From NCBI GenBank assembly GCA_023435565.1, contig JAEYRN010000088.1, positions 10,973 to 74,972 of the forward strand: 64,000 nt of DNA, written 5' to 3'. The DNA is from Bacillota bacterium (GTDB taxonomy: Bacteria; Bacillota; UBA4882; UBA8346). Position numbers and translations under genes: made by a program. The first letter of the stretch is position 1; every line of letters begins with the position of its first letter. The notes beneath the pieces were generated by a model. The model was not told the DNA's origin. It was given only the letters and a program-made list of their open reading frames with translations, and searched no databases. Below are positions 33,780-41,602 of the stretch, in pieces.

Positions 33780-34960
33780 GTCGAACACTCCCTTCGCTCC
33801 GAATTATAAAGCGGTGACATCGCTCTGAGTTTGGCGACAATCTCGGGTAAAATATCCAGTAAATAATCGATCTCTTCCCTGGTGGTCGATTTACCCAAAG
33901 TTAGGCGGAGCGAGCCATGAGCAATTTCATGACAAATTCCCATTGCTAAAAGTACATGAGACGGCTCCAACGATCCGGAAGTGCAAGCCGAACCGCTTGA
34001 TGCGGCAATCCCTTTAAGGTCAAGGTTCAGTAATAGTGATTCTCCCTCAATAAACTCAAAACTGAAGTTGGTATTTCCGGGCAATCTCAAGTTCCGATCG
34101 CCGTTTAAACGGACGTGATCGAACCGGGAGAGCACTGAGTCGATTAAATAATCCCTTAAAGCGGTGATTCGTTTTTGACTCTGCTCCAATTCGGAATTGG
34201 CCAAACTTAACGCTTTTGCCATACCGACGATTCCGGCAATGTTTTCCGTTCCAGCCCGCCGGTTCCGTTCTTGGCCCCCACCTAAGATCAAAGGTTCCAA
34301 TTTTATCCCCTTACGGACGTATAATGCGCCGACGCCCTTCAGTCCGTAAAATTTATGAGCAGCCATTGACAGAAGATCCACTGAAAGGTCGTTTACATTT
34401 ACCGGAATTGAGCCTACTGTTTGAACGGCGTCGGTATGAAAAATCACCTTACGTTCCCTTAATAACCTTCCAATATCCGCAACTGGTTGAATCGTTCCAA
34501 CCTCATTATTGGCATGCATTATTGAAACCAAAATCGTACGGTCGGTCAAAGCGTTGAGTATATCATCGGGGTTGACTATCCCTTGTCTGTTCACTGGGAT
34601 GATCGTCAGTTCAAACCCTTGTTTTTCTAAAAACTTACATGTATCATAAACCGCATGATGCTCGATGGCAGAGGTTATGATATGATTGCCCCGGTCACGA
34701 TAGGCAAAAGCCACTCCCCGCAAAGCCATGTTATCGCTTTCCGAACCGCTACCGGTAAAGATAATCTCTCTTGGTTCGGCGGCGCCGATTTCCCGAGCGA
34801 TTACTGACCTAGCGTCTTCGATGACTTTCCGATTATCCCGCCCGAATGAATGAATGCTGGAAGGATTACCAAATGACTCGACAAAGTATGGCATTATTTC
34901 TTCCAATACTCTCGGATCAACTGGAGTAGTAGCGGCATGGTCGAGGTAAATTCGTTTCAT
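33761..34960 (-). CDS. nifS: cysteine desulfurase, NifS/IscS family
   Basis: PLP enzyme converting cysteine to alanine and enzyme-bound persulfide. The 399-aa protein has LDHAATTP at 6-13, AIEHHAV near 99, the PLP Lys203 in MAAHKFYG, and the catalytic Cys326 in SGSACTSG, in the long-loop IscS/NifS (class I) arrangement. ATG 34960 is preferred over 34993 because of GAAGGGA upstream and the standard MKRIYLDH start. It supplies sulfur to nifU (overlapping) and mnmA downstream. Its promoter at 35035-35063 contains a palindrome over the -10. Confidence 0.95.
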   Translation of the reverse strand: MKRIYLDHAATTPVDPRVLEEIMPYFVESFGNPSSIHSFGRDNRKVIEDARSVIAREIGAAEPREIIFTGSGSESDNMALRGVAFAYRDRGNHIITSAIEHHAVYDTCKFLEKQGFELTIIPVNRQGIVNPDDILNALTDRTILVSIMHANNEVGTIQPVADIGRLLRERKVIFHTDAVQTVGSIPVNVNDLSVDLLSMAAHKFYGLKGVGALYVRKGIKLEPLILGGGQERNRRAGTENIAGIVGMAKALSLANSELEQSQKRITALRDYLIDSVLSRFDHVRLNGDRNLRLPGNTNFSFEFIEGESLLLNLDLKGIAASSGSACTSGSLEPSHVLLAMGICHEIAHGSLRLTLGKSTTREEIDYLLDILPEIVAKLRAMSPLYNSERRECSTCTLKR

Positions 34961-35020
34961 CTTGCATCCCTTCTTAGTAATTAATTTAAACACAGTATTT
35001 TTTAATTCCTACTAATTTAC

Positions 35021-35063
35021 TAGGATTTATTTAAATCCTACCATACCTCCACCGCACTGTCAA
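35021..35063 (-). promoter_or_regulatory. nifS-nifU promoter with palindromic operator over the -10
   Basis: Minus-strand TTGACA (35063-35058), 17-base spacer, TAGGAT (35040-35035). The -10 is embedded in TAGGATTTATTTAAATCCTA (35021-35040), perfect 9-bp arms with a 2-base centre. A related arm, TAATTCCTA, lies at about 35003-35011. The layout suits repression by a dimeric regulator; Rrf2 proteins (IscR, CymR) usually control this locus. Confidence 0.65.
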
Positions 35064-35140
35064 TAAATAATTTAACCATATTAATAATTTATTAATATAA
35101 ATAATCTAACCAGATACATCGAAGTACATTCTTATCAATA

Positions 35141-36187
35141 TTAGTATTCATAAAACTTTTCCACATAGGGCGAGGTCATTAATGCTAAAAGTCCCCAATA
35201 ACTCGGTAAAAAACGAATCGCAGCCCCAACCTTTATCTGTTCTCGGCTTGCCAATATTAAATAGTCACTACTTCCGCCTAAAATTTCAACTCCCGGCTCC
35301 AACGGGGTTAGTCCGGATAAAGCGGTATCCTGTTGGCCGAGATTAACCAATAGTCGATATCCATCCTTAACTTCCGGAAACTCCGGTTTTCGTCCGAAAG
35401 CATCACAACCGATTTCTCCATCGGAAAGAGCGGGTTTCCATCGGCTCTGCAACACTTCAGCTTCTACTATAAATGCGTCGGAAAATAAATCCGGAATAAT
35501 CTTGCCGGTTAAAGTTTCCCGCCCTAACAAAATCCCTTCTCCAATACGAAGATGATTTATTCCTAAAGGGAGCGAACCCGAATATAACATAGGGAGACTG
35601 CTGGAATTCCCTCCCGAAACGTACTGTATCGGAAAATGAAATTCCTCTTTTAACAGATTCGCGATGGCGATCAATTTATTTAGCTTATTCGGCGTCGGTT
35701 TTACACCTGCAAAACAAGAAAAATTAGCCCCGACTCCAATAATGTCCGTATGTTTCAATTTACTGCAAAAACGTGCTAATTCAATTATTTCATTTTCTAA
35801 AACGCCTTCGCGCCTATCTCCTAGATCCACCATCAACATAATCCGATGATGGCCCCCGATTCCATCAATCGAAGCGATTGTTTCCGGTTCTGAGTTCAGA
35901 CTGGTATCGGTAAACCGGACTACTTTTTCCAATTTACTAATACTGGGGAGCCGCAGTAGAACTCGGTTTACTCCTGTTAAGACACTAAACCGTTCCAAAT
36001 TTTCAATCCGGGAATCGCCCAATTCCCTCAGCCCGGCGGCAACCAACGCCTCCACAATCTTCAAATCGCCGGCCAGCCCTTTAACTACTCCATTTAAAAT
36101 AACACCCTGCTGATAACATTTTTTTTGGATCAGTTGAAGATTACGGACTATTTTAGGAATATCGATTACAATACGGGGTAAAGCCAT
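35141..36187 (-). CDS. alanine/ornithine racemase-family PLP enzyme
   Basis: A 348-aa fold-type III PLP enzyme. MALPRIVIDIPKIVRNL opens the barrel with PLP Lys36 in GVVKG. Further blocks are ELGDSRIENL, VDLGDRREG, VSGGNSSSLP, LRIGEGILLGRE and the C-terminal beta domain. This fits the ornithine/broad amino-acid racemase subgroup better than Alr. ATG 36187 sits one base after the rarA stop with GAGG upstream; the much longer frame to 36544 runs through rarA and is not used. It takes the place normally held by cymR between rarA and iscS. Confidence 0.85.
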   Translation of the reverse strand: MALPRIVIDIPKIVRNLQLIQKKCYQQGVILNGVVKGLAGDLKIVEALVAAGLRELGDSRIENLERFSVLTGVNRVLLRLPSISKLEKVVRFTDTSLNSEPETIASIDGIGGHHRIMLMVDLGDRREGVLENEIIELARFCSKLKHTDIIGVGANFSCFAGVKPTPNKLNKLIAIANLLKEEFHFPIQYVSGGNSSSLPMLYSGSLPLGINHLRIGEGILLGRETLTGKIIPDLFSDAFIVEAEVLQSRWKPALSDGEIGCDAFGRKPEFPEVKDGYRLLVNLGQQDTALSGLTPLEPGVEILGGSSDYLILASREQIKVGAAIRFLPSYWGLLALMTSPYVEKFYEY

Positions 36188-36188
36188 T

Positions 36189-37526
36189 TTATCCCTCGGT
36201 TTTGATTTTTGATTGAATCCGTTCCAAATAATCCTGGATTTCTTTTTCATAGCCGTGGTTGGTCGGTTGATAATATATTTTTCCCAAAAGGTTAGCTGGT
36301 AAATAGTCTTGTTTGATAAACCCACATGGGTAATCATGAGGGTAGAGGTAACCGATACCGTCTCCCAACCGGGAAGCGCCGGGATGGGAGGAGTCACGCA
36401 AGTGGGCAGGGACTGTCTGGTTTTCATAATTTTGAACATCGGACATAGCTTGATGGATTGCCTGGCAGCCGGCATTAGACTTAGGGGCGGTAGCAATATA
36501 AATAGCCGCCTGGGCCATGGGAATCTGAGCCTCAGGTAGCCCAATCATCTCCAATGCCTGTGCCGCTGCAACCGCTACCAATAAAGCCCTAGGATCGGCA
36601 TTGCCTACATCTTCGGCAGCGTGAATAATCATCCTCCGAGCTATAAACTTTGGGTCTTCTCCTGCGCTTAGCATTCTTGCCAGATAATAAACGGCGGCGT
36701 CAGGATCGGAGCCCCGCATCGACTTAATAAAAGCAGATATAGTATCATAATGGTTCTGTCCGTCCCGATCGTAATCGATAGGCCGTTGTTGGATACAATC
36801 GGACAAAATCTCTAAAGTTATATGTACTTTTCCGGAGTCCGGCTCTGATTTGGTAGTAAGCGCCGCAAGTTCAAGAGCATTCAAAGCGATTCTGGCGTCA
36901 CCGTCAGCTTTATTTACTAGAAACTCCAGGGCGGATTCATCCAATTCTACCCGGTAATCAGCCAAACCGCGTTCCTTGTCTAAAAGAGCATTGTTAATAA
37001 TCCGTTTCAAAGCACTGTTAGTCAAAGTAGAAAATCTAAAAATCATACTCCGGGATATTAATGGTGAATTCACTTCATAGAGAGGATTTTCGGTAGTGGC
37101 CCCAATCAATAAAACCGTACCGTCTTCCACTGCCGGAAGTAGAGCGTCTTGTTGTGATTTATTAAAACGGTGGATTTCATCAACGAATAAGATCGTCTTA
37201 CGCTGGTAAAGTTGATAACGTTCCCGGGCTTCGGAAATAAGCCGCCGGATGTCAGCTACCCCGGCAGTAACGGCATTAAGGCTTTCAAATACAGCGCTGG
37301 TTGTATTGGCTATAATTCGTGCTAAAGTTGTTTTTCCAGTCCCCGGCGGTCCGTAAAAAATCATTGACCTTAACCGATCAGCTTCAATTGCCCTTCGGAG
37401 TAATCGCCCCGGCCCTACTATCTCATCCTGTCCCATAAATTCATCGAGGTTCCGTGGACGCATCCTGGCAGCCAGTGGAGCTTCTTTTTGGAGATTTGAT
37501 TCCGCGCTAGATGAAAAGAGATCCAT
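36189..37526 (-). CDS. rarA: replication-associated recombination AAA+ ATPase RarA
   Basis: A 445-aa clamp-loader-like ATPase acting at stalled forks (MgsA/WRNIP1 family). It has the family N terminus PLAARMRPRNLDEFMGQDEI, Walker A GPPGTGKTT near 59-67, Walker B FVDEIHRFNK, the sensor GATTENP, the arginine finger region, and the C-terminal tetramerisation domain ending PHDYPCGF...YYQP. ATG 37526 with GGGGTG upstream is preferred over GTG 37535. It precedes the racemase by one base. Confidence 0.94.
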   Translation of the reverse strand: MDLFSSSAESNLQKEAPLAARMRPRNLDEFMGQDEIVGPGRLLRRAIEADRLRSMIFYGPPGTGKTTLARIIANTTSAVFESLNAVTAGVADIRRLISEARERYQLYQRKTILFVDEIHRFNKSQQDALLPAVEDGTVLLIGATTENPLYEVNSPLISRSMIFRFSTLTNSALKRIINNALLDKERGLADYRVELDESALEFLVNKADGDARIALNALELAALTTKSEPDSGKVHITLEILSDCIQQRPIDYDRDGQNHYDTISAFIKSMRGSDPDAAVYYLARMLSAGEDPKFIARRMIIHAAEDVGNADPRALLVAVAAAQALEMIGLPEAQIPMAQAAIYIATAPKSNAGCQAIHQAMSDVQNYENQTVPAHLRDSSHPGASRLGDGIGYLYPHDYPCGFIKQDYLPANLLGKIYYQPTNHGYEKEIQDYLERIQSKIKTEG

Positions 37527-37616
37527 ACTATTCACCCCAATAGCTCAGTTCTATTATTAAAATAAATATAAACTTTGATATAATCACTGTCAAGGCACTA
37601 TTGATTTTAGTAAATA

Positions 37617-37649
37617 TAAAAAGTACGGAAAACATTGCATTCTCCGTAC
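37617..37649 (-). terminator. intrinsic terminator after the 37691 gene
   Basis: Minus-strand stem GTACGGA/TCCGTAC (37649-37643 with 37629-37623), 13-base loop, then UUUUUAUAUUU. It is 42 bases downstream of the secreted protein gene. Confidence 0.75.
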
Positions 37650-37690
37650 CTTTAATCGTGTACAATCGATTACCTTTGAACGAATTTAGT

Positions 37691-38374
37691 TTACCTTTTT
37701 GAGATTTTAATCATTTTCACCAAGCCTTGAGGATTCACCAAAAATCTTAAGACCGAACCCCCTCGACGCGCTTGATAATCAACTTGCCATCTATCGTAAT
37801 TATAATTAATATCTATTAATTTACCCAATTCAATCGAATTAAACTCCGCCCAAGTTTGCGCCGCCCGTTCCGCCTCGGAAAGAGATTGTACTTCGCCTTT
37901 TCCGGCAGTGACCGGAGGTTCGAAACTATCCCAATGATATTCCGGTGAGAAACCTACCACTTGTTCCGGTAACACCCAATTGTCTTCCTTAAGGCTGATG
38001 TTAATCCGGTAAGGTCCGGAAATTTTATACTTTTGGATATTACCGGTAGCAAATGTCATTTCAATCCGAGAGTTTTGAGGCGACCATTTGAAAGGCGTTA
38101 CCGTGGTAGCTAGGCCTAACCACTCACCTTTTTTTTGTCCTTCCAAATTGCCGGTTACAACAAAATCTCCTTCCCGGTAAGCTTTGATCTCTAATTCAAA
38201 TTTAATCGACTCCGCTTTTTGATCTTGATCGACGTCGACCAATTCAAAGGTACCAGGTAGCACTAGCTCAACCTGTTCATCAAGGATTACTTCGTCCTGG
38301 TTGGCGTCGCTCGGAAGAATGAACATTAAACTAATTCCAATTACTACTCCGATAATCAGAATTTTTTTTAACAA
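37691..38374 (-). CDS. secreted protein of unknown function
   Basis: A 227-aa protein with an N-terminal signal peptide (LLKKILIIGVVIGISLMFILP, cleavage after SDA near residue 23) and a beta-rich remainder. A first domain (30-150) has FELVDVDQDQKAESIKFEL, where the DVDQDQ pattern may bind calcium. The second, PepSY-like part (about 170-225) has AERAAQTWAEF and DRWQVDYQARRGGSVLRFLV. TTG 38374 is favoured, since GGAG lies 8 bases upstream and the signal peptide then starts cleanly. I do not recognise a named family. Confidence 0.6.
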   Translation of the reverse strand: MLKKILIIGVVIGISLMFILPSDANQDEVILDEQVELVLPGTFELVDVDQDQKAESIKFELEIKAYREGDFVVTGNLEGQKKGEWLGLATTVTPFKWSPQNSRIEMTFATGNIQKYKISGPYRINISLKEDNWVLPEQVVGFSPEYHWDSFEPPVTAGKGEVQSLSEAERAAQTWAEFNSIELGKLIDINYNYDRWQVDYQARRGGSVLRFLVNPQGLVKMIKISKR

Positions 38375-38521
38375 AAAAATCACTCCGTATCTTTTTATAC
38401 CAAATATCATTCAAAGATATAGTAAAACTTACATCTCGAATGCAATATGGTATTACGGAGTAGTTTCGGTTTACGGTTTAACAATCCTTTATGTAAATTT
38501 AGCCAACAATCTTGTGATGTC

Positions 38522-38878
38522 TCACGAAAAAGCAACCCGACTGATAACTTTAATCACCTGAGACTTTTCCAAGGGCTTAAGTATAAAATCCCGGGCCCCC
38601 GCTTTTAAGGCTTCCAGTATCTGCTCCCGTGAACTTTCTGTCGTGCAAATAATGATTTTAACTTTATGGTTGTCTTTAAGAAAAAGACGGATTGATTCCA
38701 AAGCATCACTGTCGGGCATAAACAGATCCTTAATTATTAATTCCGGTTGTAATCTGGAAGAAAGATTTTGAGCTTCCTGAGTAGTCCCGGCCTCATAAAC
38801 CTCAAAGCCTTCATTTTTAAGTATATCTTTAATAATCATCCGCATTAAGGGTGAATCATCGACGATTAAAATTCTCAT
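38522..38878 (-). CDS. stand-alone CheY-like response regulator
   Basis: A 118-aa receiver domain with no output domain. The acidic pair Asp7/Asp8, phosphoacceptor Asp51 (IKDLFMPD), Thr79/Thr80 and Lys101 (LKPLE) are all conserved. CheY-type single domains act by protein contact, often on the flagellar switch or on kinases. No histidine kinase, cheA or flagellar gene lies nearby; cheW and a chemoreceptor are 2.2 kb away on the same strand. The partner is therefore unknown. Confidence 0.88.
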   Translation of the reverse strand: MRILIVDDSPLMRMIIKDILKNEGFEVYEAGTTQEAQNLSSRLQPELIIKDLFMPDSDALESIRLFLKDNHKVKIIICTTESSREQILEALKAGARDFILKPLEKSQVIKVISRVAFS

Positions 38879-38973
38879 CTACTGAAAACACCCCCTAAAA
38901 CTATTCATATTATAGGTTCGCTCTAATCAATAATTTTCCTTTGAAAATTTCCTTTTATTTATAGTAACAACTG

Positions 38974-39309
38974 TCAATGTGTTACATTATCTCCGGTATG
39001 TACTTGATAAGACCAGTTACGTCCGTAATTGTTATCCCAATTTTGGGCATTATCGTGAAAACAAAAGTTAAAGTTGGTTGGTTCATCGATATTTAAGGTA
39101 ACCGACCAACTACCGTCCCGTCCTTTTTTCATCTGAATATCAACCGGTTTTTCCCATTCCGAACCATATCCGGCATGAATAAAGACTTTCTCAGCTTTTG
39201 CCTCAGCCAATAACCCTTTATATTTAATTTTAACTTCATCACCAAGAGTTATCGGAACGGGTTCCATAAAAATCCCGTCAGCTACTTCTTCCAATTTTTT
39301 TCTGGGCAT
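38974..39309 (-). CDS. small CBM25-like carbohydrate-binding protein
   Basis: A 111-aa cytoplasmic protein lacking a signal peptide. The core VKIKYKGLLAEAKAEKVFIHAGYG, W-x-K-P-VDIQMKKGRDGSWSV and FNFCFHDNAQNWDNNYGRNW is typical of family 25 (starch-binding) carbohydrate modules, with the aromatic residues kept. Stand-alone copies occur in Clostridia; a role in binding intracellular glycogen is inference. AGGAGG lies just upstream of ATG 39309. It sits 52 bases from the RluA-family gene. Confidence 0.75.
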   Translation of the reverse strand: MPRKKLEEVADGIFMEPVPITLGDEVKIKYKGLLAEAKAEKVFIHAGYGSEWEKPVDIQMKKGRDGSWSVTLNIDEPTNFNFCFHDNAQNWDNNYGRNWSYQVHTGDNVTH

Positions 39310-39360
39310 ACTATTTTTCCTCCTTTATAAATATCTTTACAATAGTATACCCGAATTTTA

Positions 39361-40050
39361 TTAGCATACACCAAGTAAATCATGAAAAATGGTCCAAGGG
39401 TAAATTGATGGAGGACTTGATTTGAATTCCAAGTACTCTTTCGTAATGGGGTGTTGGAACCGGAGTTTGGAAGAGAATAAAGCCAACTGTTCTCCAAGTT
39501 GATTGACCTTGGCCCCATATTTTTGGTCGCCGTAAAGCGGATGACCGATAGCAGCTAATTGCACTCGGATCTGATGTGAACGTCCGGTATCAAGAGCTAT
39601 CTTTATAAAACTTAATTGCTCCCTTTTCCCAACGACCGTATAATCAAGTAATGCTTCCTTAGAACCGGGAATGGGTTTTGGTACTACAGAAACAATATTC
39701 TGACGGGAATCCTTGACTAGATGATTATGCAACCTGTTATTATCTTTTATTAATAATCCACGAACTACCGCTAAATAGTATTTTTCAAACTTCCTTTCCC
39801 GAATCTGGGCTGATAAACGAGAGGCAGCCTTTGATGTTTTGGCAAAAACCATCACTCCACCCACCGGCCGATCGAGTCTGTGTACTAATCCCAGATAGAC
39901 ATTACCTGGTTTTTGATAACGTGTTTTAAGGTCATTTTTTAAAAATGTAAAAAGGTCCAAATCTCCGGATTGGTCACTCTGGGTCAGCATATTGACTGGT
40001 TTTTCTACCACCAGCAGGTGATTATCCTCAAAAATAATCTTAATTTTCAA
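39361..40050 (-). CDS. RluA-family pseudouridine synthase
   Basis: A 229-aa RNA pseudouridylase with the catalytic HRLDRPVGGV (Asp near 61) and the RSHQIRVQLAAIGHPLYGDQKYG block. It has no S4 domain, so it is of the RluA/RluC short type; the target RNA position cannot be told. TTG 40050 is the likely start (AAGGA 8 bases upstream), 3 bases after the methyltransferase gene. Confidence 0.9.
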   Translation of the reverse strand: MKIKIIFEDNHLLVVEKPVNMLTQSDQSGDLDLFTFLKNDLKTRYQKPGNVYLGLVHRLDRPVGGVMVFAKTSKAASRLSAQIRERKFEKYYLAVVRGLLIKDNNRLHNHLVKDSRQNIVSVVPKPIPGSKEALLDYTVVGKREQLSFIKIALDTGRSHQIRVQLAAIGHPLYGDQKYGAKVNQLGEQLALFSSKLRFQHPITKEYLEFKSSPPSIYPWTIFHDLLGVC

Positions 40051-40053
40051 AAT

Positions 40054-40962
40054 CTAATCCTTAGCCTCCCACCGCCCTGAAGCCCCACAAGGCAGAGTCA
40101 ATTTGGAAGCCGATACCGGCAAACCAATTTCAGCGGAGGTTATTCTTCCAGTATGTTTCCTCCCTACAGTCAAAGCCAATATGTTATTCAAAACTCCCGG
40201 AGCTAAACCCGTAGTATATGAGTTAATAAGGAAGAATAAAGGATCCTCCGTAAGCAAGTCGGCACAAATTTGAGTTAACCCGTATAACTCATCCTCAATC
40301 TTCCAAATCTCCCCGTTAGGTCCCCTACCAAAAGAAGGCGGATCCATAATAATGCCATGGTATAGTCTGCCGCGCCGCTTTTCACGATTGACAAATTTAA
40401 TCGTATCATCAACAATCCAACGAATCGGCTTTCCCTCCATGCCTGAAAGGGCTGCGTTTTCCTTAGCCCAGGCGACCATGCCTTTAGCGGCATCTACATG
40501 ACAAACTTCAGCTCCGGCTGAAGCAGCCGCTAGCGTAGCACCCCCGGTATAAGCAAACAAATTAAGCACCCTAATCGATGTTTTTCTAGTTTTAATCAAT
40601 CCATCAAGCCAATCCCAGTTGACGGCTTGTTCCGGAAAAAGACCGGTATGCTTAAAACCAGTAGGTCGGACATTGAATTTTAGCGTTCGATAACTTACAG
40701 ACCACCGCTCGGGCAACTCTTTTAAAAAACTCCATCTGCCTCCGCCGTTGGAATTTCGAGCATAATGTCCATGAACCTCGCCCCAAGCTTTTTTCCCTAA
40801 TGTAGTCGGCCAAATGACCTGTGGGTCCGGCCTCCGTAAAACAAAACGGCCCCAACGTTCCAACCGCTCGCCTTCTCCGGTATCAAGCAACTCATAGTCT
40901 TCCCACCCATTACTAACAAACACCAACCCAACCTCCAGATTTCCAAAATATTGTACGGACAA
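40054..40962 (-). CDS. class I SAM-dependent rRNA methyltransferase (RlmI/YccW-like)
   Basis: A 302-aa protein with the SAM-binding LNLFAYTGGATLAAASAG, HVDAAKGMVAWAKENA and the catalytic-type DPPSFGRGPNGEIW. This is the C-terminal methyltransferase part of RlmI/RlmL-like enzymes, without PUA or THUMP domains. The DPPS motif indicates base methylation in RNA. TTG is the apparent start and the ribosome site is weak. It is coupled to the RluA-type gene, giving a two-gene RNA-modification unit. Confidence 0.85.
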   Translation of the reverse strand: MSVQYFGNLEVGLVFVSNGWEDYELLDTGEGERLERWGRFVLRRPDPQVIWPTTLGKKAWGEVHGHYARNSNGGGRWSFLKELPERWSVSYRTLKFNVRPTGFKHTGLFPEQAVNWDWLDGLIKTRKTSIRVLNLFAYTGGATLAAASAGAEVCHVDAAKGMVAWAKENAALSGMEGKPIRWIVDDTIKFVNREKRRGRLYHGIIMDPPSFGRGPNGEIWKIEDELYGLTQICADLLTEDPLFFLINSYTTGLAPGVLNNILALTVGRKHTGRITSAEIGLPVSASKLTLPCGASGRWEAKD

Positions 40963-41012
40963 ATTTTATCATTACCCTAGTTTAAAATCAACAAACTACT
41001 TTTTTAATCAAA

Positions 41013-41049
41013 ACCTAAAAAAACAAAAAAGGAGCAATCAAACTGCTCC
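41013..41049 (-). terminator. intrinsic terminator of the chemoreceptor-cheW transcript
   Basis: Minus-strand GGAGCA (41049-41044) pairs with TGCTCC (41036-41031), 7-base loop, then a run UUUUUUGUUUUUUU. It is 40 bases downstream of cheW. Confidence 0.8.
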
Positions 41050-41088
41050 ATTATTACGGTTTGTTCATCTACTTGAATGAACTATTAA

Positions 41089-41589
41089 TTAAGTGTCCAT
41101 TGAGGTTAATTTTTCAGTATCAAAGGTTATTACTTTCTCCAAATCTATGATTAAAATTAATCTGCCGTTAATCTTAACAATTGCTTTCAGATATTTTTGA
41201 TTGCCTTCGATTGTAGTTCCACAATTCTCATTTAATTTGGATACTGGGACATTAACCATATCTAAAACGCGGTCTACCGCCATCCCAAAGATCTTTCCTT
41301 CATTTTCAATAATTACGATAACGGTAAATTGATCAACCTGCAACTGACTAAGCCCAAATGTTTTCCGTAAGTCGACTACCGGAATAACATCACCCCGGAA
41401 ATTTATAACTCCTTGGATCGGCTCCGGAGCATTTGGGACTTTTACTGGGGGAAAATAGCGAATTATCTCTTTAACTTTTAGAGCATCCACTCCATATTCT
41501 TCAGTGTCAACCAAGAAAGTAATTTGTTGGACTTGTTCTTCAATATTATCGGTATCATCAGGTTGTTTAATAAAATCAGTTGTATCCAT
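41089..41589 (-). CDS. cheW: chemotaxis coupling protein CheW
   Basis: A 166-aa protein that links chemoreceptors to the CheA kinase. The CheW fold is clear: QQITFLVDTEEYGVDALKVKEII, VPNAPEPIQGVINFRGDVIPVVDLR, IFGMAVDRVLDMV, and ILIIDLEKV. ATG 41589 with AAGGAG 9 bases upstream is preferred over the extension to 41667, which overlaps the chemoreceptor gene. It follows the receptor by 13 bases. No cheA is in the window. Confidence 0.93.
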   Translation of the reverse strand: MDTTDFIKQPDDTDNIEEQVQQITFLVDTEEYGVDALKVKEIIRYFPPVKVPNAPEPIQGVINFRGDVIPVVDLRKTFGLSQLQVDQFTVIVIIENEGKIFGMAVDRVLDMVNVPVSKLNENCGTTIEGNQKYLKAIVKINGRLILIIDLEKVITFDTEKLTSMDT

Positions 41590-41602
41590 CCAAATTATCT
41601 CC

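Noticed and set aside
35141..36544. 467-aa version of the racemase
   Set aside because: The first 119 residues run antisense-free through the rarA coding region without similarity to the family; ATG 36187 with a ribosome site is the start.
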